Assembly: GCA_031253995.1 (NCBI GenBank)
Contig: JAIRVG010000079.1
Span: forward strand, 1 to 33,410
Direction: 5' to 3'
Length of the DNA: 33,410 nt
DNA from: Paucimonas sp.
Lineage (GTDB): Bacteria; Pseudomonadota; Gammaproteobacteria; Pseudomonadales; Pseudomonadaceae
The notes below the pieces were generated by a model. That model saw nothing but the letters and a program-made list of their open reading frames with translations, had not been told where the DNA came from and did no database searches. Positions 16,363-24,042 of the stretch are shown here, one piece after another. Both the position numbers and the translations under genes were made by a program. How positions within the stretch are numbered: the first letter of the stretch is position 1; each line of letters begins with the position of its first letter.

Positions 16363-16497
16363 GCACGGAGCTCTGGTCGACAAAGAGCCTTACTGTAGCC
16401 GCCTCGCACGGTTGCGACCAGTGGCGGTATTCTGCGAGGCTTGCGTGCGCCGTACGCCAGGGCTTTTCTGGCGCGCCGGTTTTTCTGGAGAGTTGCA

Positions 16498-16737
16498 ATG
16501 ACCGACACCCTGCATCACGACGCCGAACTGGACGCCAGCGGCCTGAACTGCCCGCTGCCGCTGCTCAAGGCCAAGCTGGAACTGAATCGCCTGGCCTCCG
16601 GCGCCGTGCTCAAGGTGATCGCCACCGACGCCGGCTCGCAACGGGACTTCCGCACTTTCGCCCAGCTCGCCGGTCATACGCTGCTGCTCGATACCGCCGA
16701 GGGCGGGACCTATACCTACTGGCTTAAGAAGGCCTGA
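16498..16737 (+). CDS. TusA / SirA-family sulfur carrier protein
   Basis: This is a 79-residue cytoplasmic protein of the TusA fold. The persulfide-carrying cysteine is C18 in the signature LDASGLNCPLPLLKAK (CPxP motif). The start is supported by GGAGAG about ten bases before ATG 16498; the open frame extends 19 codons upstream without a start signal. In P. aeruginosa the gene at this locus (PA1006) is linked to molybdenum cofactor activity and nitrate respiration. It differs from the tRNA-thiolation TusA by sequence and location, so no symbol is given. The perM-type gene begins 21 bases downstream, suggesting an operon. Confidence 0.9.
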   Translation: MTDTLHHDAELDASGLNCPLPLLKAKLELNRLASGAVLKVIATDAGSQRDFRTFAQLAGHTLLLDTAEGGTYTYWLKKA

Positions 16738-16758
16738 CACCTTTTCCAAGGATCCTCG

Positions 16759-17829
16759 ATGTTCAAAGTGCTTCGCGGCTGGCTGCACCGCTATTTCTCC
16801 GATGAGGAAGCGGTGGTGCTGGCCGTCCTGCTGTTCCTCGGTTTTACCGCCGTCCTCACCCTCGGCGGCATGCTCGCGCCGGTGCTGGCGGGCATGGTCC
16901 TGGCTTTCCTGATGCAGGGGCTGGTCAATGCCCTCGAACGCCTGCGGGTGCCGAGCAAGGTGGCGGTGGGGCTGGTCTTCACCCTGTTCATGGGGGCGTT
17001 GGCGGTGTTCCTGCTGGTGCTGGTGCCGTTGCTCTGGCACCAGTTGATCACCCTGTTCAACGAGCTGCCGGGCATGCTCGGCAAGTGGCAGTCGCTGCTG
17101 TTGCTGCTGCCGGAGCGCTACCCGCACCTGGTCTCGGACGACCAGGTGCTGCAGGCCATCGAGGCCATGCGCGGCGAGATCGGCAAGTTCGGCCAATGGG
17201 CGCTGACCTTCTCCCTGTCCAGCCTGCCACTGCTGGTCAGCGTGATGATCTACCTGGTGCTGGTGCCGATCCTGGTGTTCTTCTTCCTCAAGGACCGCGA
17301 GACCATCGCCCGTTGGGTCAGCGGCTATCTGCCGCAGGAGCGCGCGCTGATGACCCGGGTCGCCGAGGAGATGAACCGGCAGATCGCCAACTACATCCGC
17401 GGCAAGGGTATCGAGATCCTGATCTGTGGCGTGGCGACCTACATCGCCTTCGTCGCCCTGGGCCTGAACTACGCGGCCCTGCTGGCGCTGCTGGTGGGCT
17501 TGTCGGTGGTGGTGCCCTACGTGGGCGCTGTGGTGGTGACCGTGCCGGTGACCCTGATCGCGCTGTTCCAGTGGGGTTGGGGCGACCAGTTCATCTACCT
17601 GATGGCGGTCTACGCGATCATCCAGGCGCTGGATGGCAACGTGCTGGTGCCGTTGCTGTTCTCGGAGGCGGTGAGCCTGCACCCGGTGGCGATCATCTGC
17701 GCGGTGCTGCTGTTTGGCGGGCTGTGGGGATTCTGGGGGATCTTCTTCGCCATTCCACTGGCGACGCTGTTTAAGGCGGTGCTGGATGCCTGGCCGCGGC
17801 GCGAGCCGCAGGTGGCGCCGCTGCTTTAG
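16759..17829 (+). CDS. AI-2E / PerM family membrane transporter
   Basis: This 356-residue inner-membrane protein belongs to the UPF0118/AI-2E exporter family. Hydrophobic segments are seen at about residues 19-53 (two helices around FLGFTAVLTLGGMLAPVLAG), 67-92, 150-180 (SLPLLVSVMIYLVLVPILVFFFL) and 220-260 (the LALLVGLSVVVPYVGAVVV region). Two further segments span about 270-345. The family's PYVGAVVV and DGNVLVPLL motifs are present. The substrate is not known; relatives are proposed to export AI-2 or to act as permeases. AAGGATCC precedes the ATG. The transcript probably ends in the inverted repeat at 17830-17916. Confidence 0.88.
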   Translation: MFKVLRGWLHRYFSDEEAVVLAVLLFLGFTAVLTLGGMLAPVLAGMVLAFLMQGLVNALERLRVPSKVAVGLVFTLFMGALAVFLLVLVPLLWHQLITLFNELPGMLGKWQSLLLLLPERYPHLVSDDQVLQAIEAMRGEIGKFGQWALTFSLSSLPLLVSVMIYLVLVPILVFFFLKDRETIARWVSGYLPQERALMTRVAEEMNRQIANYIRGKGIEILICGVATYIAFVALGLNYAALLALLVGLSVVVPYVGAVVVTVPVTLIALFQWGWGDQFIYLMAVYAIIQALDGNVLVPLLFSEAVSLHPVAIICAVLLFGGLWGFWGIFFAIPLATLFKAVLDAWPRREPQVAPLL

Positions 17830-17916
17830 AGCTTCAAGCCGCAAGTTTCAAGCGGCAAGAAAGAGCAATCCGCAGCGCTGCCGACTGCTCTTTCTTGCCG
17901 CTTGCAGCTTGAAGCT
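17830..17916. terminator. Long inverted repeat, probable bidirectional terminator
   Basis: A 19-bp perfect inverted repeat (17849-17867 and 17886-17904, CAAGCGGCAAGAAAGAGCA and its complement) is flanked by an outer pair AGCTTCAAGC (17830-17839) and GCTTGAAGCT (17907-17916). The sequence between the arms is GC-rich and includes the palindrome GCAGCGCTGC (17872-17881). It fills the gap between the convergent perM-type and bcp genes. The AGCTTCAAGC/GCAAG units resemble a repeat family common between Pseudomonas genes. Both arms contain runs that give A or T tracts on each strand. Confidence 0.75.
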
Positions 17917-17925
17917 TGGGGCTGC

Positions 17926-18399
17926 TCAAGCCTTGTGCAGATCTTCGGCGGCAGAGAGAACCGCGGCCACATGGCCCGGCACCTTCACGCCACGCCATTC
18001 CTTGCGCAGCACGCCGTCCTTGTCGATCAGGAAGGTGCTGCGGTCGACGCCCATGTATTCCTTGCCATACAGCTTCTTCAGCTTGATCACGTCGAACAGC
18101 TGGCAGAGGCTCTCGTCCTTGTCGCTGATCAGCTCGAAGGGGAAGCCCTGCTTGGCCTTGAAGTTCTCGTGGGACTTGATGCCGTCGCGGGACACGCCGA
18201 ACACCTCGGTGCCCGCGGCCTGGAAGGCAGCGTACTGGTCACGGAAATCACCGCCTTCGGTGGTGCAGCCCGGGGTGCTGTCCTTCGGGTAGAAATACAG
18301 CACGACCTGGCGGCCCTTCAGGTCGGCGAGGCGGACCTGCTGGCCGCTGGTGGCGTCTGCCTGGAAATCGGCGACGGGTTTGTCGAGTTCAACGGCCAT
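17926..18399 (-). CDS. bcp: Peroxiredoxin Bcp (PrxQ)
   Basis: This 157-residue thiol peroxidase reduces hydrogen peroxide and organic peroxides using thioredoxin-type electron donors. The peroxidatic cysteine is C45 in YPKDSTPGCTTE. The resolving cysteine found at position 50 in E. coli Bcp is a glycine here (CTTEGGDF). The only other cysteine is C99 (DESLCQLF), so this is a variant that either works as a 1-Cys enzyme or resolves through C99. The ATG has a GGAGCC site. It follows gcvR by 12 bases and is probably co-transcribed with it, as elsewhere in Pseudomonas. Confidence 0.95.
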   Translation of the reverse strand: MAVELDKPVADFQADATSGQQVRLADLKGRQVVLYFYPKDSTPGCTTEGGDFRDQYAAFQAAGTEVFGVSRDGIKSHENFKAKQGFPFELISDKDESLCQLFDVIKLKKLYGKEYMGVDRSTFLIDKDGVLRKEWRGVKVPGHVAAVLSAAEDLHKA

Positions 18400-18411
18400 G
18401 GAGACGGCTCC

Positions 18412-18972
18412 TTACATCGGGTTCTGTGGACGCCACGGTTCGATCAGCGCGTCCAGGTTGAGCGCGTCGGCGAAGTCCAGGAACTGGTCGCGCAACCAGC
18501 TGATCTGGGTGCCGGCGGGCAGCGTGACGGTGAAGGTGGCATTGAGCATGGTGCCGCCGGTCTGCGGGGCCTGGTAGGTGTCGCAGGTCAGGTTCTCCAG
18601 CTCGACGCGGTGGTCGATGAAGAACTGGCACAGCTCGTTGATGATGTCCGGGCGGTACGCGGCGCTGACGTAGGCGACGTACGGCAGCGACAGCGGACGC
18701 ACTTCCAGCTCGCTGCTGCGCACCACGTTGACGATGAAGCCATGCTTCTTGGCCAGGCTCGGCAGCGAACCTTCGAAGCGCGCCAGGGCGTCCCAGTTGC
18801 CGGTGATCTGCAGGATCAGGGCGCTGCACTCGCCGTGGCGGGTCAGGCGCGAGGTCACCACCGAGCAGCGGCTGTCGTTGCTGGCACGGCAGAGGATGTT
18901 GGTCAGCTCCATCGGGCTCGGGCCGAGGGCGCTGACGACGAGGAATTGTTCGCGGACGATGGGGGTGGACAT
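18412..18972 (-). CDS. gcvR: Glycine cleavage system transcriptional regulator GcvR
   Basis: This 186-residue cytoplasmic regulator has two ACT domains, at about residues 5-80 (EQFLVVSALGPSPMELTNIL) and 93-170 (VAYVSAAYRPDIINELCQFF). In E. coli GcvR binds GcvA and represses the glycine cleavage operon when glycine is low. ATG 18972 is chosen from a well-placed AGGA a few bases upstream; the frame extends 14 codons further. It is divergent from dapA and heads the gcvR-bcp unit. No gcv genes are in the window. Confidence 0.88.
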   Translation of the reverse strand: MSTPIVREQFLVVSALGPSPMELTNILCRASNDSRCSVVTSRLTRHGECSALILQITGNWDALARFEGSLPSLAKKHGFIVNVVRSSELEVRPLSLPYVAYVSAAYRPDIINELCQFFIDHRVELENLTCDTYQAPQTGGTMLNATFTVTLPAGTQISWLRDQFLDFADALNLDALIEPWRPQNPM

Positions 18973-19060
18973 AGCATTCCTAAAGCGATGAGCGGTCGGT
19001 ACCTGACACGGCAAAGTGGCGGTTCAGCGGGCTCCAGGGGCTCTGGATCGAGGGGGCTGT

Positions 19061-19095
19061 GCCCGCCGGGACGCATTGTTGGCAGCCCGGCGGGC
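19061..19095 (+). other. GC-rich hairpin upstream of dapA
   Basis: GCCCGCCGGG (19061-19070) is perfectly complementary to CCCGGCGGGC (19086-19095), with a 15-base loop. It sits in the divergent gcvR-dapA gap, well upstream of the proposed dapA promoter. No T-tract follows on either side. Its role is unknown. Confidence 0.4.
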
Positions 19096-19169
19096 CGCTG
19101 TGTACCGATCAAAGGACGAAGGGTAGCGAAAATGGCCGCGAAGGGGAATGCTCCGGGCGCCTGCGTCGC

Positions 19170-19198
19170 TTGTGCAAGCCCGATGGCGCCAGTACCAT
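19170..19198 (+). promoter_or_regulatory. Candidate promoter of dapA
   Basis: TTGTGC (19170-19175), a 17-base spacer and TACCAT (19193-19198) would start transcription near 19205, about 25 bases before the dapA ATG. The spacing is ideal but the hexamers are only fair matches. Confidence 0.4.
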
Positions 19199-19230
19199 TA
19201 CCGCTCTCTTTTTCCGGCAGGAGCAGCTTC

Positions 19231-20109
19231 ATGATTGCGGGCAGTATGGTGGCATTGGTCACACCCATGGATGCACAAGGGCGTCTGGACTGGGACAGCC
19301 TCAGCAAACTCGTGGACTTCCACCTGCAGAACGGTACCCATGCCATCGTCGCCGTCGGTACCACCGGCGAGTCGGCGACCCTCGATGTCGAAGAGCACAT
19401 CAAGGTCATCGAGTTCGTGGTCAAGCAAGTCAATGGCCGCATCCCGGTCATCGCCGGCACCGGCGCGAACTCCACCAGCGAAGCCGTTCACCTGACCCAG
19501 AACGCCAAGGACGCCGGCGCCGACGCCTGCCTGCTCGTCGTGCCTTACTACAACAAGCCGACCCAGGAAGGCCTGTACCAGCACTTCAAGCACATCGCCG
19601 AAGCCGTCGACATCCCGCAGATCCTCTACAACGTACCCGGCCGCACCTCCTGCGACATGCAGGCCGAGACCGTGATCCGCCTGTCCACCGTGCCCAACAT
19701 CATCGGCATCAAGGAAGCCACCGGCGACCTGGCCCGGGCCAAGGCGATCCTCGACGGCGTCAGCGATGACTTCATCGTCATGTCCGGCGACGATCCGACC
19801 GCGGTCGAACTGATCCTGCTGGGCGGCAAGGGCAACATCTCCGTGACCGCCAACGTCGCCCCGCGTGAAATGGCTGACCTGTGCGAGGCCGCCCTGCGTG
19901 GCGATGCCGAGACCGCCCGGGCCATCAACGAAAAACTCATGCCGCTGCACAAGCACCTGTTCTGCGAAGCCAACCCGATTCCGGTGAAATGGGCGCTCGT
20001 GGAAATGGGCCTGATGCACAAGGGAATCCGCCTGCCACTGACCTGGCTGAGCGAATCCTGTCACGACACCGTCCGCCAGGCCCTGCGCCAGGCTGGCGTG
20101 CAGTATTAA
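19231..20109 (+). CDS. dapA: 4-hydroxy-tetrahydrodipicolinate synthase DapA
   Basis: DapA condenses pyruvate and aspartate semialdehyde, the first committed step to diaminopimelate and lysine. The 292-residue protein has the Schiff-base lysine K161 (IIGIKEATGD), the catalytic triad tyrosine Y133 and R138 (YNVPGRTS), and the family's VGTTGESATL at residues 42-51. The start is set by GGAG before ATG 19231. The same frame is open far upstream across the gcvR/bcp region, but that is only high-GC openness. bamC follows after 17 bases; the dapA-bamC linkage is conserved in gamma-proteobacteria. Confidence 0.97.
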   Translation: MIAGSMVALVTPMDAQGRLDWDSLSKLVDFHLQNGTHAIVAVGTTGESATLDVEEHIKVIEFVVKQVNGRIPVIAGTGANSTSEAVHLTQNAKDAGADACLLVVPYYNKPTQEGLYQHFKHIAEAVDIPQILYNVPGRTSCDMQAETVIRLSTVPNIIGIKEATGDLARAKAILDGVSDDFIVMSGDDPTAVELILLGGKGNISVTANVAPREMADLCEAALRGDAETARAINEKLMPLHKHLFCEANPIPVKWALVEMGLMHKGIRLPLTWLSESCHDTVRQALRQAGVQY

Positions 20110-20126
20110 TCGAGGAAGTACACCGC

Positions 20127-21242
20127 ATGAAGCGATTGGCTGGTCTTTCCGCCCTTGCCCTGATCATTTCCAGCACCAGCGGTTGCGGCTGGTTGTGGGG
20201 CGAAGACGGGTATTTCCGTGACCGTGGCAGCGATTACCTGCAGGCGAGCCCTACGCCGCCGATGCAGCTGCCGCCCGATGCGAGCAACGTCAAGCGTCTC
20301 GATCCGCTGCTGCCGATTCCACGCAATGTCGCCGACGACTCGGTCAAGGGCGAGTTCGAGGTTCCGCGTCCGCTGCCCCTGGCCGCCAGCGCCGATGTCA
20401 GCGATTTCAGCCTGCAGAAGAGCGGGGCCGCCCGTTGGGTTCTGGCCCAGCGCGCCCCGGCCGAAGTCTGGCCGGTGGCCCGCCAGTTCTTCGAGGACAA
20501 CGGTTTCCGTATCGCCGAAGAGCGTCCGCAGACCGGTGAGTTCAGCACCACCTGGCAGCGTTTCGACGAGCTTTCCGCCTCCATGGCCGATCGCCTCGGC
20601 GGTGCGGCCAGCAGCCGTGACGACGAGATCCGTGCCCGCGTGCGCATCGAGCCGGGCGTGCAGCGCAACACCAGTGAAGTCTACGTGGTGACCGTCGAGC
20701 GCAAGGCGGGCGACAGCGCCGAGCAGGAATTCCCGGCACGCTCCAGCAACACCGGTGTCGACGCCGTGCTGGTCGACGAGATGCTCGCCAGCATGACCCG
20801 CAGCGCCGAGAAGGGCGGTTCGGTGTCCCTGCTCGCGGCCCGCGACTTCGACGCGCCAAGCCGCGTCAGCCTGAGCGAAGACGGCAGCGGCAACCCGGTA
20901 TTGAACCTGGGGGCCGATCTCGATCGTGCCTGGTCCAGCGTCGGTCGTGCCCTGGAGCACGGCGAATGGCGTGTCGAGGACATCAACCGCAGCCTGGGCC
21001 TGTACTACATCAACCTGGCCGAGAAAGCCGAGGCGAAGAACCAGGAACCTGGCTTCTTCAGCCGCATGTTCGGCAGCGCGCCGAGCAAGGAAGAGATCGA
21101 AGCCCGTGCCGAGCGTTACCAGGTTCGCCTGAGCAAGGTGGGTGACAGCGTCCAGGTCACCGTCGAGAAGAACATCAATACCGTGGCCCCGGCTGACGTG
21201 GCCCGTCGCGTGCTGAGCGTCATCCAGGACAACCTGGGTTAA
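20127..21242 (+). CDS. bamC: Outer-membrane assembly lipoprotein BamC (NlpB)
   Basis: This 371-residue lipoprotein is part of the BAM complex that folds outer-membrane proteins. The signal peptide ends in a lipobox (TSGC, lipidated C20). It is followed by the conserved flexible N-terminal segment that binds BamD (GYFRDRGSDYLQA and LPIPRN). Two helix-grip domains come next, about residues 95-210 (ARWVLAQRAPAEVWPVARQF) and 245-365 (DLDRAWSSVGRALEHGEWRV). GAGGAAG precedes the ATG. The stop codon abuts the GTG start of the next gene, so the two are translationally coupled. Confidence 0.94.
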   Translation: MKRLAGLSALALIISSTSGCGWLWGEDGYFRDRGSDYLQASPTPPMQLPPDASNVKRLDPLLPIPRNVADDSVKGEFEVPRPLPLAASADVSDFSLQKSGAARWVLAQRAPAEVWPVARQFFEDNGFRIAEERPQTGEFSTTWQRFDELSASMADRLGGAASSRDDEIRARVRIEPGVQRNTSEVYVVTVERKAGDSAEQEFPARSSNTGVDAVLVDEMLASMTRSAEKGGSVSLLAARDFDAPSRVSLSEDGSGNPVLNLGADLDRAWSSVGRALEHGEWRVEDINRSLGLYYINLAEKAEAKNQEPGFFSRMFGSAPSKEEIEARAERYQVRLSKVGDSVQVTVEKNINTVAPADVARRVLSVIQDNLG

Positions 21243-22001
21243 GTGCGCTTCGCGGTTCTTGGAAGCGGTAGCCAGGGAAATGGCACGCTGATCTCCAGTG
21301 GCGACACGCACGTCCTGGTCGATTGCGGCTTTTCCCTGCGCGAAACCGAGCGGCGCCTGGCGCGGCTCGGTGTCACGGCCGATCAATTGAGCGCCGTGCT
21401 GGTGACCCACGAGCATGCCGACCACGTGCATGGGGTGGGGCTGCTGGCACGGCGCTACAATGTTCCGGTGTACCTGAGTCGTGGCACCTTGCGCGGCCTG
21501 CGCAAGCCGCTGGAGGCGACGGGCTTTGTCGCGGCGAACGACGAGTTCGCGGTGGGCGCCCTGAGCATCAAGGCGGTGGGTGTCACCCATGATGCGCTGG
21601 AGCCGCTGCAGTACGTGTTCAGCGACGGTCGCCGGCGCCTTGGCGTGCTGACCGACCTGGGCTGCTACGACGCGGTGCTGCTGGAGCATTACCGCGGCCT
21701 CGATGCCCTGATGATCGAAGCCAACCATTGCCGAGACCTGCTTGCCCGCGGGCATTACCCGGTTTTTCTCAAGCAGCGGGTCGGCGGCGACTACGGACAT
21801 CTGAACAACCACCAGGCTGCGAACCTGGTGGCGGAACTGGGATGGGAAAACCTGCAGCACCTGGTGCTGGCCCATCTCAGCAGCAAGAACAACCTGCCAC
21901 AGCTGGCCCGGCAATGTTTCGTCGATACCCTCGGGTGCGACCCGGACTGGCTGCAAGTGGCCAACCAGGATTGCGGGCTCGACTGGCGCGAAATCGTCTA
22001 G
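21243..22001 (+). CDS. MBL-fold metallohydrolase (YycJ/WalJ-like)
   Basis: This 252-residue cytoplasmic protein has a metallo-beta-lactamase fold, with the metal motif H56-x-H58-x-D60-H61 (VTHEHADHVHG). Further ligand regions are the VLTDLGCYD strand and EANHCRDLL. The N-terminus MRFAVLGSGSQGNGTL is typical of the YycJ family, proposed to be a 5'-exonuclease-like or signalling hydrolase; its true substrate is not known. Translation begins at a GTG directly after the bamC stop, with no gap. purC follows after 29 bases, so dapA-bamC-MBL-purC may form one operon. Confidence 0.9.
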   Translation: MRFAVLGSGSQGNGTLISSGDTHVLVDCGFSLRETERRLARLGVTADQLSAVLVTHEHADHVHGVGLLARRYNVPVYLSRGTLRGLRKPLEATGFVAANDEFAVGALSIKAVGVTHDALEPLQYVFSDGRRRLGVLTDLGCYDAVLLEHYRGLDALMIEANHCRDLLARGHYPVFLKQRVGGDYGHLNNHQAANLVAELGWENLQHLVLAHLSSKNNLPQLARQCFVDTLGCDPDWLQVANQDCGLDWREIV

Positions 22002-22030
22002 CCCCTCTCATTTAGCAAGCGGAGCCCATC

Positions 22031-22741
22031 ATGGAAAAACGTGAAGAACTCTACCGCGGCAAAGCCAAGTCGGTTTACAAGACCGACGACGCCGACCGCT
22101 TGATCCTGCTGTTCCGTAACGACACCTCGGCGTTCGACGGCAAGCGTATCGAACAGCTCGACCGCAAGGGCATGGTGAACAACAAGTTCAACGCCTTCAT
22201 CATGCAGAAGCTCGAAGAAGCCGGCATTCCTACCCAGTTCGACAAGCTGCTGGGCGACAACGAATGCCTGGTCAAGAAGCTCGACATGATTCCGGTCGAG
22301 TGCGTGGTGCGCAACTACGCCGCCGGCAGCCTGGTCAAGCGCCTGGGCGTCGAGGAAGGCATCAAGCTGGAGCCATCGACCTTCGAACTGTTCCTGAAGA
22401 ACGACGAGAAGGGTGACCCCTTCATCAACGAATCCCACGTGGTTGCGTTCGGTTGGGGTACCGCTGACCAGCTGGCGAAGATGAAAGTGCTGTCGCTGAA
22501 GGTCAACGAAGTGCTGACCAAGCTGTTCGACGACGCCGGCCTGCTGCTGGTCGACTTCAAGCTGGAGTTCGGCGTGTTCCACGGCGAGATCGTCCTGGGT
22601 GACGAGTTCAGCCCGGACGGTTGCCGTCTGTGGGACAAGGAAACCCGCAAGAAGATGGACAAGGACCGCTTCCGCCAGGGCCTCGGTGACGTCATCGAAG
22701 CCTACGAAGAAGTCGCAAAACGCCTGGGCGTGCCGCTGTAA
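22031..22741 (+). CDS. purC: SAICAR synthase PurC
   Basis: PurC ligates aspartate to CAIR with ATP in de novo purine synthesis. The 236-residue protein is full length. It begins with the nucleotide-binding MEKREELYRGKAKSVY and has the family motifs VRNYAAGSLVKR and LVDFKLEFG, with DEFSPDGCRLWD near the C-terminus. GGAG lies nine bases before the ATG. It is followed by tRNA-Ser, a neighbour seen in other Pseudomonas. Confidence 0.97.
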   Translation: MEKREELYRGKAKSVYKTDDADRLILLFRNDTSAFDGKRIEQLDRKGMVNNKFNAFIMQKLEEAGIPTQFDKLLGDNECLVKKLDMIPVECVVRNYAAGSLVKRLGVEEGIKLEPSTFELFLKNDEKGDPFINESHVVAFGWGTADQLAKMKVLSLKVNEVLTKLFDDAGLLLVDFKLEFGVFHGEIVLGDEFSPDGCRLWDKETRKKMDKDRFRQGLGDVIEAYEEVAKRLGVPL

Positions 22742-22789
22742 GGCAGCACGTTCGCGCAAGCATCTGAAAGCACGCGATTTTTTTCATCA

Positions 22790-22804
22790 AAAGGCTTCGC
22801 CTTT
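22790..22804 (+). other. Short hairpin between purC and tRNA-Ser
   Basis: AAAGGC (22790-22795) pairs with GCCTTT (22799-22804) over a three-base loop, just after a run of seven Ts at 22778-22784. It may end the purC transcript, but the T-tract is on the wrong side for a classic terminator on this strand. It also overlaps the possible -35 of tRNA-Ser. Confidence 0.3.
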
Positions 22805-22824
22805 GGAAAAAGTGCTGGTATGAT
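22796..22824 (+). promoter_or_regulatory. Candidate promoter of tRNA-Ser
   Basis: The -10 TATGAT (22819-22824) is followed by a GC-rich discriminator GCGCGCC (22825-22831), as at tRNA-Lys. The best-placed -35, TTCGCC (22796-22801) with a 17-base spacer, is weak. The start of transcription would be near 22831, a few bases before the mature tRNA. Confidence 0.5.
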
Positions 22825-22834
22825 GCGCGCCACT

Positions 22835-22924
22835 GGAGAGATGCCGGAGTGGCCGAACGGGACGGATTCGAAATCCGTTGTACTGGCAACAGTACCTAGG
22901 GTTCAAATCCCTATCTCTCCGCCA
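22835..22924 (+). tRNA. tRNA-Ser (anticodon CGA)
   Basis: This is a 90-base class II tRNA with encoded CCA. The acceptor GGAGAGA pairs with TCTCTCC, the anticodon stem is ACGGA/TCCGT with loop TTCGAAA and anticodon CGA at 22869-22871. A long variable arm (TGTACTGGCAACAGTACC region) and the T-arm AGGG/CCCT with TTCAAAT follow. It reads UCG codons. The type II secretion cluster begins about 380 bases downstream, so the tRNA 3' end is a possible past insertion point. Confidence 0.97.
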
Positions 22925-22937
22925 TACATGTAGTACG

Positions 22938-22975
22938 CGAAGCCCCCGAAAACATTGATGTTATCGGGGGCTTCG
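22938..22975 (+). terminator. Terminator of tRNA-Ser
   Basis: CGAAGCCCCCGA (22938-22949) pairs perfectly with TCGGGGGCTTCG (22964-22975). The loop itself holds a second stem AACAT/ATGTT (22951-22955 and 22958-22962). A T-rich stretch follows. It is a very stable hairpin 14 bases after the tRNA. Confidence 0.88.
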
Positions 22976-23301
22976 TCGTTTCAATATCTACGATTTGGGC
23001 AGGATTACGACCTGCCAGGCCGCGCTGAGTCTCGTCAGTCCGTTTGCTTGGCAAGGGGATTAGAGACCGAAGCGGGAGGGCGGCTAAGGTCACATCCTCG
23101 AATGGTGTTGCTAAGGCGACATCATTGGGCTGAGCGATTGCGGGAGTGATTGACTTGTCGAACAAGCAGCAAACCACGTATCAGAACCTAGATACTGAAA
23201 GCTTATACAGAATTGGCCTTGTTCATCCATGAGCAAGACACGCTTTTCAACCGACAGGTCAGTATTCCGTGTCTCTGGCGCTACTCGCAGCAGGGACGGC
23301 C
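22976..23301. other. Junction region without a recognised gene
   Basis: These 326 bases lie between the tRNA-Ser terminator and gspK. A minus-strand open frame (23177 down into the terminator) gives a peptide with segments such as AQPNDVALATPFEDVTLAAL, which I cannot match to any family and which could be a decayed fragment or chance. A 25-codon plus-strand frame starting at TTG 23155 (LSNKQQTTYQNLDTES..) is too short to judge. No clear promoter for gspK was found. No integrase remnant or repeat of the tRNA end was noticed. Confidence 0.5.
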
Positions 23302-24030
23302 ATGTTGATTAGTTGCGCGCGCCAGCGTGGCATGGCGTTGATGTTGGTACTTTGGCTGCTGGCGGCACTAAGCCTGGTGGTAGCTGGCGTGGTGGCTACA
23401 CAGCGAATAGAGGGGCGGCAGGGCCATGGCGAGTTGCAGCGCAGTCAAGCCTTGCTCGCTGCCGAGGGTGGAGTTGCGCTGGTCGTCAATGAACTGCTGC
23501 GCAACCCCGACCATTATGTAGCCAATGGTCAGCATTACCCCGTGACCCTGGATGGCGTGACGCTGGCGCTATCGATACGCAGCGAACACGGCAAGCTCGA
23601 TCTCAATTTCGGCAACCTCGATTACTTCGCGCGTTTTTTCCGCGCCATGGGCGCCAGCGCGAACGACGCCGACAGGTGGGCCAGCCAGATGCGCGAGCGT
23701 CGAGATCTCGGTGAGCCGCTGCATCATTTCGAAGACTTGTTGACGGTGACGTCTATGGATACCGTTCTCTATAAGCGCATCTTGCCTTATCTGACGTTGT
23801 GGGGCGGTGATGGGGTACCCGTCGGGGCTTATGCAGACCCGGTTTTGAGCCAAGCCCTTGATTTGCCCAAAGAGCAGATGCTGGCTGGCAACCCGGGCTC
23901 GGTGGTCGGCATCGATGTCCAGGCTACCCTCGCGGATGGCTTCGTAGCCGGGCTTATGACGACGGTTTTGCTCATGCCCGAGGGGAGTAACGGCGAGGTG
24001 TTTCGCGTGCTGAAATGGCATGAAAGATAG
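23302..24030 (+). CDS. gspK: Type II secretion minor pseudopilin GspK
   Basis: This 242-residue protein is the tip component of the T2SS pseudopilus. ATG 23302 gives a ten-residue leader MLISCARQRG, cleaved by the prepilin peptidase before MALMLVLWLLAALSLVV, the hydrophobic helix. As in other GspK proteins, position +5 of the mature chain is not glutamate (it is Leu). The body has the family's HGKLDLNFGN turn and the helical LHHFEDLLTVTSMDTVLYKRILPYLTL region. It is shorter than many GspK proteins. A GTG at 23269 is an alternative start that would give a longer, less typical leader. It is separated from gspE by a promoter-containing gap of 92 bases. Confidence 0.9.
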   Translation: MLISCARQRGMALMLVLWLLAALSLVVAGVVATQRIEGRQGHGELQRSQALLAAEGGVALVVNELLRNPDHYVANGQHYPVTLDGVTLALSIRSEHGKLDLNFGNLDYFARFFRAMGASANDADRWASQMRERRDLGEPLHHFEDLLTVTSMDTVLYKRILPYLTLWGGDGVPVGAYADPVLSQALDLPKEQMLAGNPGSVVGIDVQATLADGFVAGLMTTVLLMPEGSNGEVFRVLKWHER

Positions 24031-24042
24031 CACTTAGCTACT

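Noticed and set aside
16390..17844. 484-codon minus-strand open frame rich in Gln and His
   Set aside because: It is antisense to the TusA-like and PerM genes. The Gln/His richness mirrors the Leu/Val codons of the membrane protein.
17902..19230. Very long in-frame extension upstream of dapA
   Set aside because: It crosses bcp and gcvR on the opposite strand. DapA starts normally at 19231 with a good ribosome site.
20106..21956. 616-codon minus-strand open frame
   Set aside because: It is antisense to bamC and the MBL-fold gene, both of which have clear family motifs. It has no recognisable domain.
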